DNA from: Bin52 sp965243345
GTDB lineage: Bacteria > Pseudomonadota > Alphaproteobacteria > Thalassobaculales > Thalassobaculaceae
DNA length: 64,000 bases
Direction: 5' to 3'
NCBI GenBank assembly: GCA_965243345.1
Contig: CBDEUR010000003.1
Location: 1,860,001 to 1,924,000, forward strand
In this document: positions 1 through 8,667 of the stretch, piece by piece
How positions within the stretch are numbered: position 1 is the first letter of the stretch
Layout of the letters: every line of letters begins with the position of its first letter
Notes under the pieces: generated by a model
The model's database searches: none
Seen by the model: only the letters and a program-made list of their open reading frames with translations
What the model was told of the DNA's origin: nothing
Made by a program: the position numbers and the translations under genes

Positions 1-643
1 GATCGGGCCCGGGGGTGCATCGGCGCTGATGCGCGGGCACGGCCTGCGGGACGGGTTCATCCGTGCGCTCGAGGGCGAGCCGGCACTGGTGACGTCCGAG
101 AGCGAGACTCGGCCCGCTCCCGGGAATTGCGCCGGGTTTCCGGCCAGGGACGGCACCTGCCCAACCGCACCCCGCGCGATGTGGTCATCCCGGAGGTCGG
201 TGACCGGGTTCACTCCCCGCGTGACGACATCCAGGCCGTGATGGTTCCGGACGACCGCTGGCAGTTGGTGCGCAAGGACAGGACGCCGTACTGAAAGCGC
301 CTGCGCGATGTCCCGGATCGCCTCTCGACCGTGTCCTGCGAGCGTTGTGCACCACTGACGTGACCGGGGCGTCGACGCCGGGAAGCGGAAGCTCGCCTTG
401 GGTCGGGCCTCTCGGCCCGCAACGCCGCAGGTGTTCCGGCCTGGCCGCCCATGTCGACGCGGCAGGGAACGCGCTGCTGTCCGGAATCGATGGCATCGCC
501 GCCATGGACGTCACCGGAAACCCGGGTGCCGTCAGATGCGGCAAACTCCCACATGCCCGAATCCCGTGCGCAGACGGTGAAATCGACCGGGTAGCGCGTT
601 GTCGGTCATCATGTTTCAGGCTGACCAGCCTCCGTGGCCTCAC
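1..643. other. Unassigned left edge, no convincing gene
   Basis: Several overlapping open frames exist on both strands, but none has a recognisable domain or ribosome site, and high GC alone explains open frames of this size. One plus-strand frame ends at 292-294 after a stretch reading like an ordinary enzyme C-terminus (IPEVGDRVHSP, then VPDDRWQLVRKD). It cannot be joined in frame to a plausible start, so it may be the tail of a decayed gene that entered from the left. Nothing more can be supported. Confidence 0.3.
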
Positions 644-1930
644 CTATTCCAGATGAACACCCTCCAGGTCCTCAGGCTGCAACCTGTACCGTATGACATT
701 GCCGTCGTGCAGCCCCCGAAACTGCCGCCCCACATACGTAACCACCTGTTCGCGGTCGTCTTCGGGAATACCGGCCCTGGCGGCCATGGCCATGATGCGC
801 TCCGGCTGAAAGGCTTTCCAGTCGAGCACGCTGCTGCGCACGGCCTCACGGACGAACTCCCGGTAGGCCAGTGCCGCCTTCTCGGGTGTCTCCACTTCGG
901 CACGCAACGTCCTGTAGTTCTCGGCCGAGGTAATGTAGGCGTCGATGTAGGCTTCCCGAAGCAACGAGATGTTGTTGAGTTCATAGACACCGAGCAGACC
1001 GTCGATGTAGTCGCGGTCATCCATGGTGACGAACGACATGGGCGCAAGGTCGGCCTTGAGCAAAGGGACGTTGGAAGCGATCCGCGAAGTTCTCTTGTTG
1101 ATGTCATCGAAGGCTTGCAAATAGGGAATGTGGACCAGGAGGAAGAAAGACTGCTCGAATGGATCGCTCACGGCGGTCGCCTTCTCGACCAGGATGCCGA
1201 ATTCCTCCTCGATCTCGAACCGGTCGCCGAGAGGCCTGTAGCTGGAATGCGTGATACCAACGGGCATGCGCCGCAGCTGTCCCGTCATACCGGGGTCGGA
1301 CAGAAGCCCGTCGGCGAGCAAGGCGTGGATATTGCGCAGGTCCGGCCTGCTGATGGTCACGGTATTCAGGTTGTCGACGACATACTGGATGGCTTCCTTG
1401 TGGTTGAGGATCATCACCGCTTCCTTGCGGTCCTTGCCGGCGGCTTCCCGGCCAAATCGGATGAGCCGTTCGGTTTCCAGGATGTCGTAGGTGTTGCCTT
1501 CCATGCGCGAGGACGCCCAGGACAGGTCTACGAGGAGCCGTTCAAGAATCCGGCGCGCATAGGTTCCGGCAGGAAGTGGCGGGACGACAGGTCGACCGGC
1601 ATCCAGCAGCCGCTGACGGTCAGTTGCGCCAAGGTAGAAGGTCGTGTCGGGAATATAGCGGTCCAGAAAGTCCCTCCTGTAGCTGGCGGGCCTGCGGCGG
1701 TTGTAGGTTGTCTGGAGATGGGCGCGGATCACGGCCGCACCCGCAAGCGTATAGCCCGTGGCGCGGGACTTGCCTGAGACTTCCAGCTTGCCTTCATCGA
1801 CAAGCCTCCTGAGCGTGCGCCAGACGGTCGCGTCGCTGACCTCCGGCGCCGCATGCCGGCGGATTTCCTGCCGGCGCGCACCGGGATGGGCGGCAAGGTA
1901 GTCAAGAATGTCCTGGTCAGAGATGGGCAT
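644..1930 (-). CDS. Fic-domain protein with N-terminal winged helix, catalytic His substituted
   Basis: 428 aa. Residues 1-60 look like a winged-helix DNA-binding domain (DYLAAHPGARR, then VWRTLRRLVDEGKL). Residues 140-146 (SSRMEGN) match the N-terminal inhibitory motif (S/T)xxxE(G/N) of class II Fic proteins. The Fic core lies at about 265-290, containing HIPYLQAFDDINKRTSR. Aligned to HPFxDGNGRxxR, the phenylalanine, aspartate, asparagine and both arginines are kept, but the catalytic histidine position is Gln272 and two glycines are replaced; a histidine sits five residues earlier (267). Classical Fic proteins AMPylate targets. This variant, with its HTH, may act mainly as a regulator, which is inference. 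The start at 1930 places the winged helix at the N-terminus; no good Shine-Dalgarno is visible. A 12-base word repeated as a palindrome near the decayed copy lies 19 bases upstream, so autoregulation is plausible. Confidence 0.88.
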   Translation of the reverse strand: MPISDQDILDYLAAHPGARRQEIRRHAAPEVSDATVWRTLRRLVDEGKLEVSGKSRATGYTLAGAAVIRAHLQTTYNRRRPASYRRDFLDRYIPDTTFYLGATDRQRLLDAGRPVVPPLPAGTYARRILERLLVDLSWASSRMEGNTYDILETERLIRFGREAAGKDRKEAVMILNHKEAIQYVVDNLNTVTISRPDLRNIHALLADGLLSDPGMTGQLRRMPVGITHSSYRPLGDRFEIEEEFGILVEKATAVSDPFEQSFFLLVHIPYLQAFDDINKRTSRIASNVPLLKADLAPMSFVTMDDRDYIDGLLGVYELNNISLLREAYIDAYITSAENYRTLRAEVETPEKAALAYREFVREAVRSSVLDWKAFQPERIMAMAARAGIPEDDREQVVTYVGRQFRGLHDGNVIRYRLQPEDLEGVHLE

Positions 1931-1948
1931 GAAATGAATGTTCGATAG

Positions 1949-2022
1949 GTTGAAACGATTATCTAGTTGAATAACATGATAACTTTCTGAGTGTCAAGGT
2001 ACCGTTTCAGGGAATATGAAAC
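1949..2022. promoter_or_regulatory. Operator-like repeats upstream of the Fic gene
   Basis: GTTGAAACGATT is at 1949-1960, directly upstream of the Fic start. A related inverted repeat GTTTCA-N7-TGAAAC is at 2004-2022. The same 12-mer forms both arms of the palindrome at 2562-2588. Sharing between the intact and decayed Fic copies suggests a binding site for the protein's own winged helix; this is inferred only. Confidence 0.5.
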
Positions 2023-2104
2023 AATATTCAGGATTCCGCTGTCCAGCAGCAAGCACTCGATCGTGAGGTGACCACGATCCGCCCTGGCGTCATTTCGGCG
2101 ATGC

Positions 2105-2392
2105 AGGCTTGCCGAAGCGACGAGATATCGTTGAGTTCATGGACACCGAGCAGACCGTCGATGTAGTCGCGGTCTTCCAAGGTGACGAACGACACGTGTC
2201 AAGCGACACCTACGCTTGCGAGGCAAGGCGACACCCGGATTTACGAGGCTGCGCTTCGTCGACAAGCCTTCCGAGCGTACCCCGGACGGTCGTCTCGCTG
2301 ACCTCCGGCGCCGCATGCCGGCGGACTTCCTGCCGGCGTGCGCCGGGATGGGCGCCGAGGTCGTCAGGAATGTCCTGGTCAGAGAAGGACAT
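2105..2392 (-). pseudogene. Decayed, internally deleted second copy of the Fic gene
   Basis: Two blocks closely match the intact gene at 644-1930. Bases 2258-2392 match its first codons: starting at ATG 2392, the product begins MSFSDQDIPDDLGAHPG, against MPISDQDILDYLAAHPG. Bases 2105-2195 match the region around 950-1040 (the DRDYIDGLLGV stretch). Most of the Fic core, including the active site, is missing between them, and the frame does not continue. It is therefore a relic of a tandem duplication or of a second acquisition. Its own upstream region keeps a perfect palindrome (2562-2588). Confidence 0.8.
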
Positions 2393-2561
2393 GAAAATGC
2401 ATGGCAAGCGATGGACTGGACGCCCCCTCCCGACGGCATCGGGTTCGTGCCACGGTTGTGCAGCGATTACGCCCACCGAGAGGAGGGAGCGACCATGAAA
2501 GCGAACCGGGAGTGCAACATTCAACCTGTTGACATAACTGGAGTATGTCTGGCGTTCGCTT

Positions 2562-2588
2562 AATCGTTTCAACACCGTTGAAACGATT
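2562..2588. promoter_or_regulatory. 27-bp palindrome, likely operator of the Fic relic
   Basis: AATCGTTTCAAC and GTTGAAACGATT form 12-bp perfect inverted arms separated by ACC. One arm is identical to 1949-1960 in front of the intact Fic gene. It lies about 170 bases upstream of the relic start, in an AT-richer patch. Confidence 0.6.
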
Positions 2589-2835
2589 TGTCGTCCGCGT
2601 CCCCACCCCTGACAGTTCCTGCAGGCGGCGTCCATGCAATCGCGGACCTTCATGCCGTGGAGCGTGGAGCGCGCGATGCGGGAGGCCTCGGGAAAACTGC
2701 CGGCTCCGCGGACCGGTCGGGAACCCGCAGCCCCCGCCATGCACAGCTGCGCACCGCCGGCAAAGACCGACCGGAAACAACGTGAAGAAATCCCCGGTTT
2801 CGGGTCTGCGCCATGTTGCCATCAATTCGCCGTGT

Positions 2836-2878
2836 GTTACAATTACATTATAACGTAACTGTTACGTTATAACATAAC
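2836..2878. promoter_or_regulatory. Zur-box-like cluster upstream of the exported cyclase
   Basis: A 25-bp perfect palindrome occupies 2848-2872 (TTATAACGTAAC, one base, GTTACGTTATAA). It overlaps GTTATAACATAAC at 2866-2878 and is preceded by GTTA at 2836-2839, so at least six GTTA/TAAC half-sites lie in about 43 bases. Alphaproteobacterial Zur boxes have GTTAT...ATAAC symmetry. The cluster ends 35 bases before the start codon at 2914. Similar symmetry occurs at 9765-9777 in front of the zinc transporter operon. Zur as the binder is inference. Confidence 0.55.
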
Positions 2879-2913
2879 AATCGTTGCAACAGTACCCACC
2901 GTGAGGATCCGCC

Positions 2914-4086
2914 ATGACCGACGAAATCCGCGAAGATGAGTCCGTCGAACAGCAAGCGCACGTAGAGACGCACCAGGAGCAGGACGGCGAAGCACCGAAG
3001 TCACAGTCGCGCCGCTCCTTCATCAAGACCGCGACGATTGCCACCGGCGGTGCCGCGATCGCTACCGTGGGTGGCGGAGTGATGCACGAGCTGGACCTGG
3101 TCAAGCCGGCACACGCTGCCGAAGGCGGTATCGAAGGCACACCAATGGCCGGAAAATGGTGGCCGTCCCGCTGGGGCGAGGGCGACCAGACCGGCGCGAC
3201 CAACCACATGACGCCGGCGGTTGCACTGGACGCGGCGAGCCTGATCAAGACCGGCAAGGTGTACAGCCTGGGCCGGGTCTACGAATACGGCATGCCCCTG
3301 TTCGGCCAGCGGGTGTTTGCACTGCGCATCCCGGGCGCTCCGACCGGAGGCGCGTACGGCAAGAACCAGGTCATCTGGCACGACGAGATCCTGACCACTG
3401 AAATCGGTCAGGTCGGTACCCAGTTCGACGGGCTTGCCCATATCGGCGCACGGATCGGCGATGCCGGCGACCTGGACCAGGAGGTGTTCTACAACGGGTT
3501 CACCACCACGGACCTTCATAACAACGACAACGAGGCGGGCTCTACCGCCGGTGCCTACGGGCTGCAGAAGCTCGGCATGGAACATGTCAAGCCGTTCTTC
3601 TGCCGCGGTATCCTGTTCGACGTCATGGGCCTGAAGGGGCGCATGCTGGACAAGGGTGAGGAGATCACCGTCGCCGACCTGCAGGCCTGCCTCGATCGCC
3701 AGGGCATGACCGAGAGTGACATCACCGAGGGCTCTGCAGCGCTGTGGCGCACGGGCTGGGGCGAAAACCTGTGGATGAAGGACAACGCCCGCTTCAATTC
3801 CGGTGAGCCGGGAATCGGCGTTGCCGCAGGGGAATGGCTGGCGGCCAAGGGAATTTCAGTGGGTGCCGCCGACTGCTGGGCCATCGAGTGCGTGCCCAAC
3901 CCGGATCCGAACCTGGCGTTTCCGGTGCACCAGATTTTCCTGACCAAGAACGGTATCCACATCCTGGAGAACGTTCGGCTTGATCATCTGGCTGCGGACG
4001 GCGTCTACAAGTTCGCCTTCATCTTCTCGACGCTGCCGATCAAGGGAGCGACGGGCTCTCCGGGCAACCCGATCGCGGTTGTCTAG
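2914..4086 (+). CDS. Tat-exported cyclase-family protein
   Basis: 390 aa. A twin-arginine signal sits at about residues 30-55 (SRRSFIK, then an Ala/Gly/Thr-rich hydrophobic stretch, ending near AHAAEGG). The mature part resembles the cyclase/kynurenine-formamidase-like family (PF04199): WWPSRWGEGDQTGATNHMTP and VGTQFDGLAHIG occupy the places of the usual substrate and metal motifs. Family members are typically zinc- or manganese-dependent hydrolases, but the substrate here is unknown. The canonical HxGTHxD metal signature appears altered to GTQFDGLAH. GTGAGGA lies six bases upstream of the start. The Zur-like operator and the convergent zinc operon suggest a role in zinc shortage. An exported metalloenzyme or a scavenging function are both possible. 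Confidence 0.8.
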   Translation: MTDEIREDESVEQQAHVETHQEQDGEAPKSQSRRSFIKTATIATGGAAIATVGGGVMHELDLVKPAHAAEGGIEGTPMAGKWWPSRWGEGDQTGATNHMTPAVALDAASLIKTGKVYSLGRVYEYGMPLFGQRVFALRIPGAPTGGAYGKNQVIWHDEILTTEIGQVGTQFDGLAHIGARIGDAGDLDQEVFYNGFTTTDLHNNDNEAGSTAGAYGLQKLGMEHVKPFFCRGILFDVMGLKGRMLDKGEEITVADLQACLDRQGMTESDITEGSAALWRTGWGENLWMKDNARFNSGEPGIGVAAGEWLAAKGISVGAADCWAIECVPNPDPNLAFPVHQIFLTKNGIHILENVRLDHLAADGVYKFAFIFSTLPIKGATGSPGNPIAVV

Positions 4087-4100
4087 AGACCTCGACCGGT

Positions 4101-5135
4101 TCAGGCCAGACGGGCGAGTACGTCGGTTTCGAAACGACAGACGAACACTCGCCCGTCTGAGTCACCACCCAGCAGGCAGTTCCCGTCCGGCGACCATGCG
4201 AGGCCCGTGACCGGGCTGCCAGGCGTGCGTGCGAGGGCGCGCCTCTGCGGCCGCGGAGCCAGACTCACCAGATCGAGGCCGCCGTCGTTGTAGCCGGCGG
4301 CGGTCAGGGCGTGACGCGGGTTGGCGCACACCCTGGCGACCAGATGTTCGCTGTACCGCCCCAGCATGCGCGGGGCTGCCGGCGGCAGGCGGCCGTTCGA
4401 GAACGGCCAGCAGCTCACGGTGTCGGTGCCGGATGCGAGCAACCAGGCACCGTCCACGCTCCAGCTGATGGACTTGACCTTGCTCATGCACGGACCGAGG
4501 CTGGCGTCCTGCCCGGCAACGAGATCCCACGCGTGTATCGTCTTCTCCTGGGTGGCCGTCACCACGAACCGTTCGTCACTGCTCCAGCTGAGATCGAGGT
4601 GCGAACCCCGGTGATACAGGCGTTGCGGCTCGCCGCGCCACCCGTCCAGCGTCCACAGGCTCACCCCGTTGTAGTGCGATACGGCCAGACGCCGGCCGCT
4701 GCTGTCAAAAGCCAGGCCGGCAACGGTGCTCGGATGGTCTCCCAGTTCGGTTACCGTCTGTCCCCCGGCATCCAGCACCAGGACCTGCGGACCTTCGGAG
4801 ATCGCCCTCAGCCCGCACGGGTGCGTGGCGAGCTGATCGGGCCAGGGTCGGGTGAACCGCGCCAGTTCCCGCGACCCTTCCACAGCGTGAACCCGGTACA
4901 CCGCACCGTTATCGGCCCCGCATATGAACGCGGACGCCCGGCAATCGGCGACCAGCGCCAGGATCGCGCCGCGGGTCAGCGCCCGGGTTGAAAGGGCCAG
5001 TTCCCGGTCCCGGAGATCAACGACGCGAATGCACCCGTCCCCGGCGGCGAATGCCGCATATCGCCCGGCGCGCTCGACACAGATGCCGGTCAACGGCGCG
5101 TCGACCTCCCAACGGTCCAGCCTGCAGCCGTTCAA
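4101..5135 (-). CDS. WD40 beta-propeller protein of the zinc operon
   Basis: 344 aa with several degenerate WD40 blades, for example SVDGAWLLASGTDTVSCW, WSSDERFVVTATQEKTIHAW and AWSPDGNCLLGGDSDG. It has no signal peptide, so it is probably cytoplasmic. It is the last gene of the leftward run ATPase, permease, binding protein, CobW, WD40, with a 200-base gap after cobW. WD40 genes recur beside CobW-type zinc chaperones in alphaproteobacteria, and AztD of the aztABCD zinc operon is recalled to be a propeller-type periplasmic zinc chaperone. This protein lacks an export signal and should not be called AztD without alignment. A scaffold for CobW client transfer is a guess. Confidence 0.75.
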   Translation of the reverse strand: MNGCRLDRWEVDAPLTGICVERAGRYAAFAAGDGCIRVVDLRDRELALSTRALTRGAILALVADCRASAFICGADNGAVYRVHAVEGSRELARFTRPWPDQLATHPCGLRAISEGPQVLVLDAGGQTVTELGDHPSTVAGLAFDSSGRRLAVSHYNGVSLWTLDGWRGEPQRLYHRGSHLDLSWSSDERFVVTATQEKTIHAWDLVAGQDASLGPCMSKVKSISWSVDGAWLLASGTDTVSCWPFSNGRLPPAAPRMLGRYSEHLVARVCANPRHALTAAGYNDGGLDLVSLAPRPQRRALARTPGSPVTGLAWSPDGNCLLGGDSDGRVFVCRFETDVLARLA

Positions 5136-5335
5136 CGGCCTTCACACCGTACTGAACCGGTCGGGAGAACAGGCACGCACGGCCTCAGGGTTCCCGGAAC
5201 ACGGGACCATCTGACGACTGGCGCGCAGTCAGCACCAGGTCCCCGGGAAAGGGGGAGCGTGTCGCCGTACCCGGGAACGCAGTACCTCGCCGGTACCAGG
5301 CTCGCACCCGGTCGGCTACGCACCCGCGGCCTTTC

Positions 5336-6679
5336 TCATCGCGCCCGGCAATCGCGCAGGCCCTGTTCCAGTTCCGCCTCGTCCAGGTTGCGGCCGATGA
5401 AGACCAGCCGGTTGGAACGGCGCTCGTCCCCCCAGGGGGTGCCTGGCTGTCCGTCGAACAGCATGTGAACGCCCTGGAACACGAACCGTCGGTCTTCTCC
5501 CTTGATTGCCACGATCCCCTTCAGGCGGAAGATATCGGGACCCTGGGTCTGCAGCAGCCGACTCAACCACGCACTGAGTGCAAATTCCTCGATCTCTCCA
5601 TCGAGTTCGAGCGCAACGGACTGAACGGTGTCGTCGTGCGTATGCTCCGGGTTGAAGACGTGCTCCGCGGCGACATTCAGCGCCGCGCCGGCAGCATCGC
5701 AGAACCCGGCTTCGAACTCCTCGGGCATGTGCTCCGTAAACAGCGCATAAAGGCCCGGCCGTTCGACTTCAAGCACGTACTCGTAGTGTTCGGCACCGGT
5801 GAGTTCCAGCGTCCAGCAGGTCTCGCCCGGCCGGATTGCAGCACCCGGTTTCAGCATGGAATCAGGCGCGGAGAACCGGGTGAAGACACGTTCCGCCGTT
5901 TCGGTCAGGGCCTCGGGCGTCGCCGCATCAATGGGTTCCAGTACCGCCGACATGGCCGGGTCGGGGCCATTCTGGAGCCTGAACCTTGCCGTGCCGTCAA
6001 TATGCAGCACACCGCCCCACTCGAACGGATACTCCGGTTCGAGGAAGCCCGGCTTGATGTCGAGGGCACGGCGAAGATCGAAGCCGCCGACATCGAGCAC
6101 CTGCTCCATTGGCGCGTCGGCCATGCGAACCCGCTCGATCCGCGCCATGGCGTTCATCGCCCTGAGCCGGCGCTCGAGTGCATCGAGCTCGTCGGTATCG
6201 ACCAGATCGGTCTTGTTGATCAGAAGCACATCGGCGAAGGCAATCTGCGCCATGGCTTCCTCGCTGTCATCCAGGTGCAGCTCCGCATGCTTGGCGTCAA
6301 CCATGGTGATGACACCGTCCAGGTCGAATGACTCCTTGGTATCGTCGTCGACAAAGAAGGTTTGCGCCACCGGACCCGGGTCGGCCAGGCCGGTGGTTTC
6401 CACCAGGATCCGGTCGAACTTGTCGCGCCGCTTTGCCAGGTTACCGAGGATTCGAATCAGATCGCCCCGCACGGTGCAGCAGATGCACCCGTTGTTCATT
6501 TCGAAGATCTCTTCGTCGGCGTTGATGACCAGATCCTGGTCAACGCCGATCTCGCCGAACTCGTTTTCGATCACGGCGATTCGCTGACCGTGGTTCTCGG
6601 TCAGGATGCGGTTCAGCAGGGTTGTCTTGCCGCTGCCGAGAAAACCGGTCAGCACGGTTACAGGGATAGTCTGGGCCAT
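5336..6679 (-). CDS. CobW/COG0523 family GTPase, probable zinc chaperone
   Basis: 447 aa. It has a Walker A motif GFLGSGKTTLLN near residue 12, the metal-binding CxCC in GCICCTVRGDL near residue 65, a guanine specificity motif NKTD near 155, and a C-terminal CobW domain. A short His-rich segment (FNPEHTHDD) precedes the C-terminal domain. COG0523 proteins couple GTP hydrolysis to metal transfer. Members next to zinc importers (ZigA/ZNG1-like) deliver zinc to client enzymes during starvation. It lies 89 bases downstream of the zinc-binding protein gene on the same strand, so it is presumably in the same transcription unit. The C-terminus keeps the GDERRSNRLVFIGRNLDE block typical of the family. 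Confidence 0.93.
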   Translation of the reverse strand: MAQTIPVTVLTGFLGSGKTTLLNRILTENHGQRIAVIENEFGEIGVDQDLVINADEEIFEMNNGCICCTVRGDLIRILGNLAKRRDKFDRILVETTGLADPGPVAQTFFVDDDTKESFDLDGVITMVDAKHAELHLDDSEEAMAQIAFADVLLINKTDLVDTDELDALERRLRAMNAMARIERVRMADAPMEQVLDVGGFDLRRALDIKPGFLEPEYPFEWGGVLHIDGTARFRLQNGPDPAMSAVLEPIDAATPEALTETAERVFTRFSAPDSMLKPGAAIRPGETCWTLELTGAEHYEYVLEVERPGLYALFTEHMPEEFEAGFCDAAGAALNVAAEHVFNPEHTHDDTVQSVALELDGEIEEFALSAWLSRLLQTQGPDIFRLKGIVAIKGEDRRFVFQGVHMLFDGQPGTPWGDERRSNRLVFIGRNLDEAELEQGLRDCRAR

Positions 6680-6768
6680 CTCAAGATCCCATCGTTTTCA
6701 AGTGCGCAAGGTAGCGCGAAACCGGAAGAGCTGCGACGACATTCCGGTCCGTCGCAGGCGCAGTTCGG

Positions 6769-7791
6769 TCAGTGCGACAGTGCGTCCGCAAGCGTACTGG
6801 AGTTGTGGCTCATCATGTCGAGATAGGTGGACGCCGGACCGTCCGGCCCGGAAAGCGCGTCGGAGTACAGCGTCCCGCCGATGGATGCGCCTGTTTCATC
6901 GGCGATCTGCTTGAGCAGGCGCTGGTCCGAGAGCATCTCGACGAAAACGGCCGTGATCCCTTCTTCGCGTATCTGCCGGATCAGGGCGGCGACATTCGCC
7001 GCGGACGGTGCACTCTCGGTGCTTAAGCCTTGGGGTGCGACAAAGTTCAGGCCATAGGCCTCGGAAAAGTACCCGAAGGCGTCATGGGCGGTGACAATAG
7101 TGCGTTTGTCCTCGGGCAATCCCGCGACCCTCTTTCGAATCTCGGCGTCCAGCGCCTGCATTTCCGCCACGTAGGTGGCACGGTTCCCGTAGTAGGTCGA
7201 TGCGTTGGCGGGATCGGTCTTGGCCAGCGCCGCGGTGATGTTGTCGACATAGATCACCGCGTTGGCGATGTCTTGCCAGGCGTGCGGGTCGAAAGCGCCG
7301 TGGTCGTGCGCATCGTCGTGATCGTCGTCGTGATCGTCCTTGGCAGCGTGCTTGTGCTCGTCGTCGTGATCATCCTTGGCGGCGTGGTCATCCTCATCGC
7401 CGTGGTCGTCATGGTGATCGTCGTCACCGTCCAGCCTGATGGCCTCGATCCCGTCCGTGGCCACCACGCGGAGGCCGTCAAACTCCGACGCCTCGACCAG
7501 CCGGTCCAGCCAGCCTTCGAACGCGAGACCGTTGAACACGAGAATCTCGGCCTGGCTCACGGCTCGGGCATCCGCCGGAACAGGCTGGTAGACGTGGGCG
7601 TCGCCGTCAGCCCCCACCAGCGTCGTGACGGCAACCCGGTCACCGCCGATACGTTTGACCATGTCTCCCAGTATGGAAAAGGTGGCAACGACCGGAATGG
7701 GAGTTTCTGCGGACCATGCGGAGGTTGGTGCGGCCAACGAAAGACCTATGAGGGTCGCTGCCGAGATCAGCAGATTTCTGCGGCTTGTCAC
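6769..7791 (-). CDS. aztC: Zinc ABC transporter substrate-binding protein (AztC/ZnuA type)
   Basis: 340 aa. It has an N-terminal signal (MTSRRNLLISAATLIG, hydrophobic, ending near AWSAE; twin Arg present). It belongs to cluster A-I metal-binding proteins: PVPADARAVSQA, then FDPHAWQD, TAHDAFGYF and a late SDALSG. Between about residues 120 and 170 there is a long acidic-histidine loop with a repeated DDHDDEHKHAAK unit, as in high-affinity zinc-binding proteins, where it captures or buffers zinc. It lies 12 bases downstream of the permease gene and is cotranscribed with it. The gene symbol rests on operon layout and family; ZnuA is the alternative name. Confidence 0.9.
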   Translation of the reverse strand: MTSRRNLLISAATLIGLSLAAPTSAWSAETPIPVVATFSILGDMVKRIGGDRVAVTTLVGADGDAHVYQPVPADARAVSQAEILVFNGLAFEGWLDRLVEASEFDGLRVVATDGIEAIRLDGDDDHHDDHGDEDDHAAKDDHDDEHKHAAKDDHDDDHDDAHDHGAFDPHAWQDIANAVIYVDNITAALAKTDPANASTYYGNRATYVAEMQALDAEIRKRVAGLPEDKRTIVTAHDAFGYFSEAYGLNFVAPQGLSTESAPSAANVAALIRQIREEGITAVFVEMLSDQRLLKQIADETGASIGGTLYSDALSGPDGPASTYLDMMSHNSSTLADALSH

Positions 7792-7803
7792 TGTGAGATC
7801 CTT

Positions 7804-8667
7804 TCATGCATTGATTCGGTGACGAACGACTGATGCAGCAAGGCTGCCCAGCGGCCCGACCGTCAGGGATATTCCGTAGGCGACGCCAGCCACGAGGATG
7901 ACCGCCGGCCCCGACGGCAACCCGAAATAGTAGGAGATGAGAAGACCGCAGAAGCTCGAAGCGATCGCGATGATGACCGCGGCGACGATCAACCCCCCGA
8001 TACTCGTGGCCCAAAAGCGTGCGGCCGCGGCCGGAAGGATCATGATGCCGACGGCCATCAGCGTGCCGAGCGCGTGAAAGCCGCCGACAAGGTTCATGAC
8101 GACGAGCGCGAGGAAGGTGAAATGCGTCACGGCGCTCAGTCCGCTGACCGCGCGCAGGAACTGCGGGTCCGCGCATTCGAGAACGAGCAGACGGAAAATC
8201 AACGCGAGCGCAATCAGCGTTATGCTCGCGATGCTGCTCAGCAGGATCAGCGCCGCGTTGTCGAGCGCGAGCACGGTGCCGAACAGAACGTGCATCAGGT
8301 CGACGTTGCTGCCGCGGGTGGAAACGATCAGCACGCCGATTGCCAGCGAGATCAGGTAGAAGGCGGCAAGGCTCGCATCCTCGCGCAGCGCCGTGACACG
8401 GGCGACGAAACCCGAAAGCAGGGCCACCGCCATGCCGGCAACAAGACCGCCTATCGTCATGGCCCCGAGCGAGAACCCGGCGACGAGGAACCCGATCGCG
8501 GCGCCAGGCAGGATCGCATGCGCCATTGCATCGCCGGTCAGGCTCATCCGGCGCAACAGCAGAAACACGCCCACGGGCGTCCCGCCCACCGAAATCGCGA
8601 TGCAGCCCATCAGGGCCCGGCGCATGAAGCCGAATTCGGCAAACGGCTGAACCAGGACCTCCCACAT
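7804..8667 (-). CDS. aztB: Zinc ABC transporter permease (AztB/ZnuB type)
   Basis: 287 aa, highly hydrophobic, with about eight membrane segments; ABC-3 family. VGVFLLLRRMSLTGDAMAHA is the typical cytoplasmic coupling motif. The start codon at 8667 shares one base with the stop of the ATPase gene (TGATG), showing translational coupling. It forms the membrane channel for zinc with the ATPase (8667-9407) and the binding protein (6769-7791). Confidence 0.92.
   Translation of the reverse strand: MWEVLVQPFAEFGFMRRALMGCIAISVGGTPVGVFLLLRRMSLTGDAMAHAILPGAAIGFLVAGFSLGAMTIGGLVAGMAVALLSGFVARVTALREDASLAAFYLISLAIGVLIVSTRGSNVDLMHVLFGTVLALDNAALILLSSIASITLIALALIFRLLVLECADPQFLRAVSGLSAVTHFTFLALVVMNLVGGFHALGTLMAVGIMILPAAAARFWATSIGGLIVAAVIIAIASSFCGLLISYYFGLPSGPAVILVAGVAYGISLTVGPLGSLAASVVRHRINA

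Noticed and set aside
4101..5135. AztD periplasmic zinc chaperone
   Set aside because: The propeller protein has no export signal, so only WD40 identity is supported.
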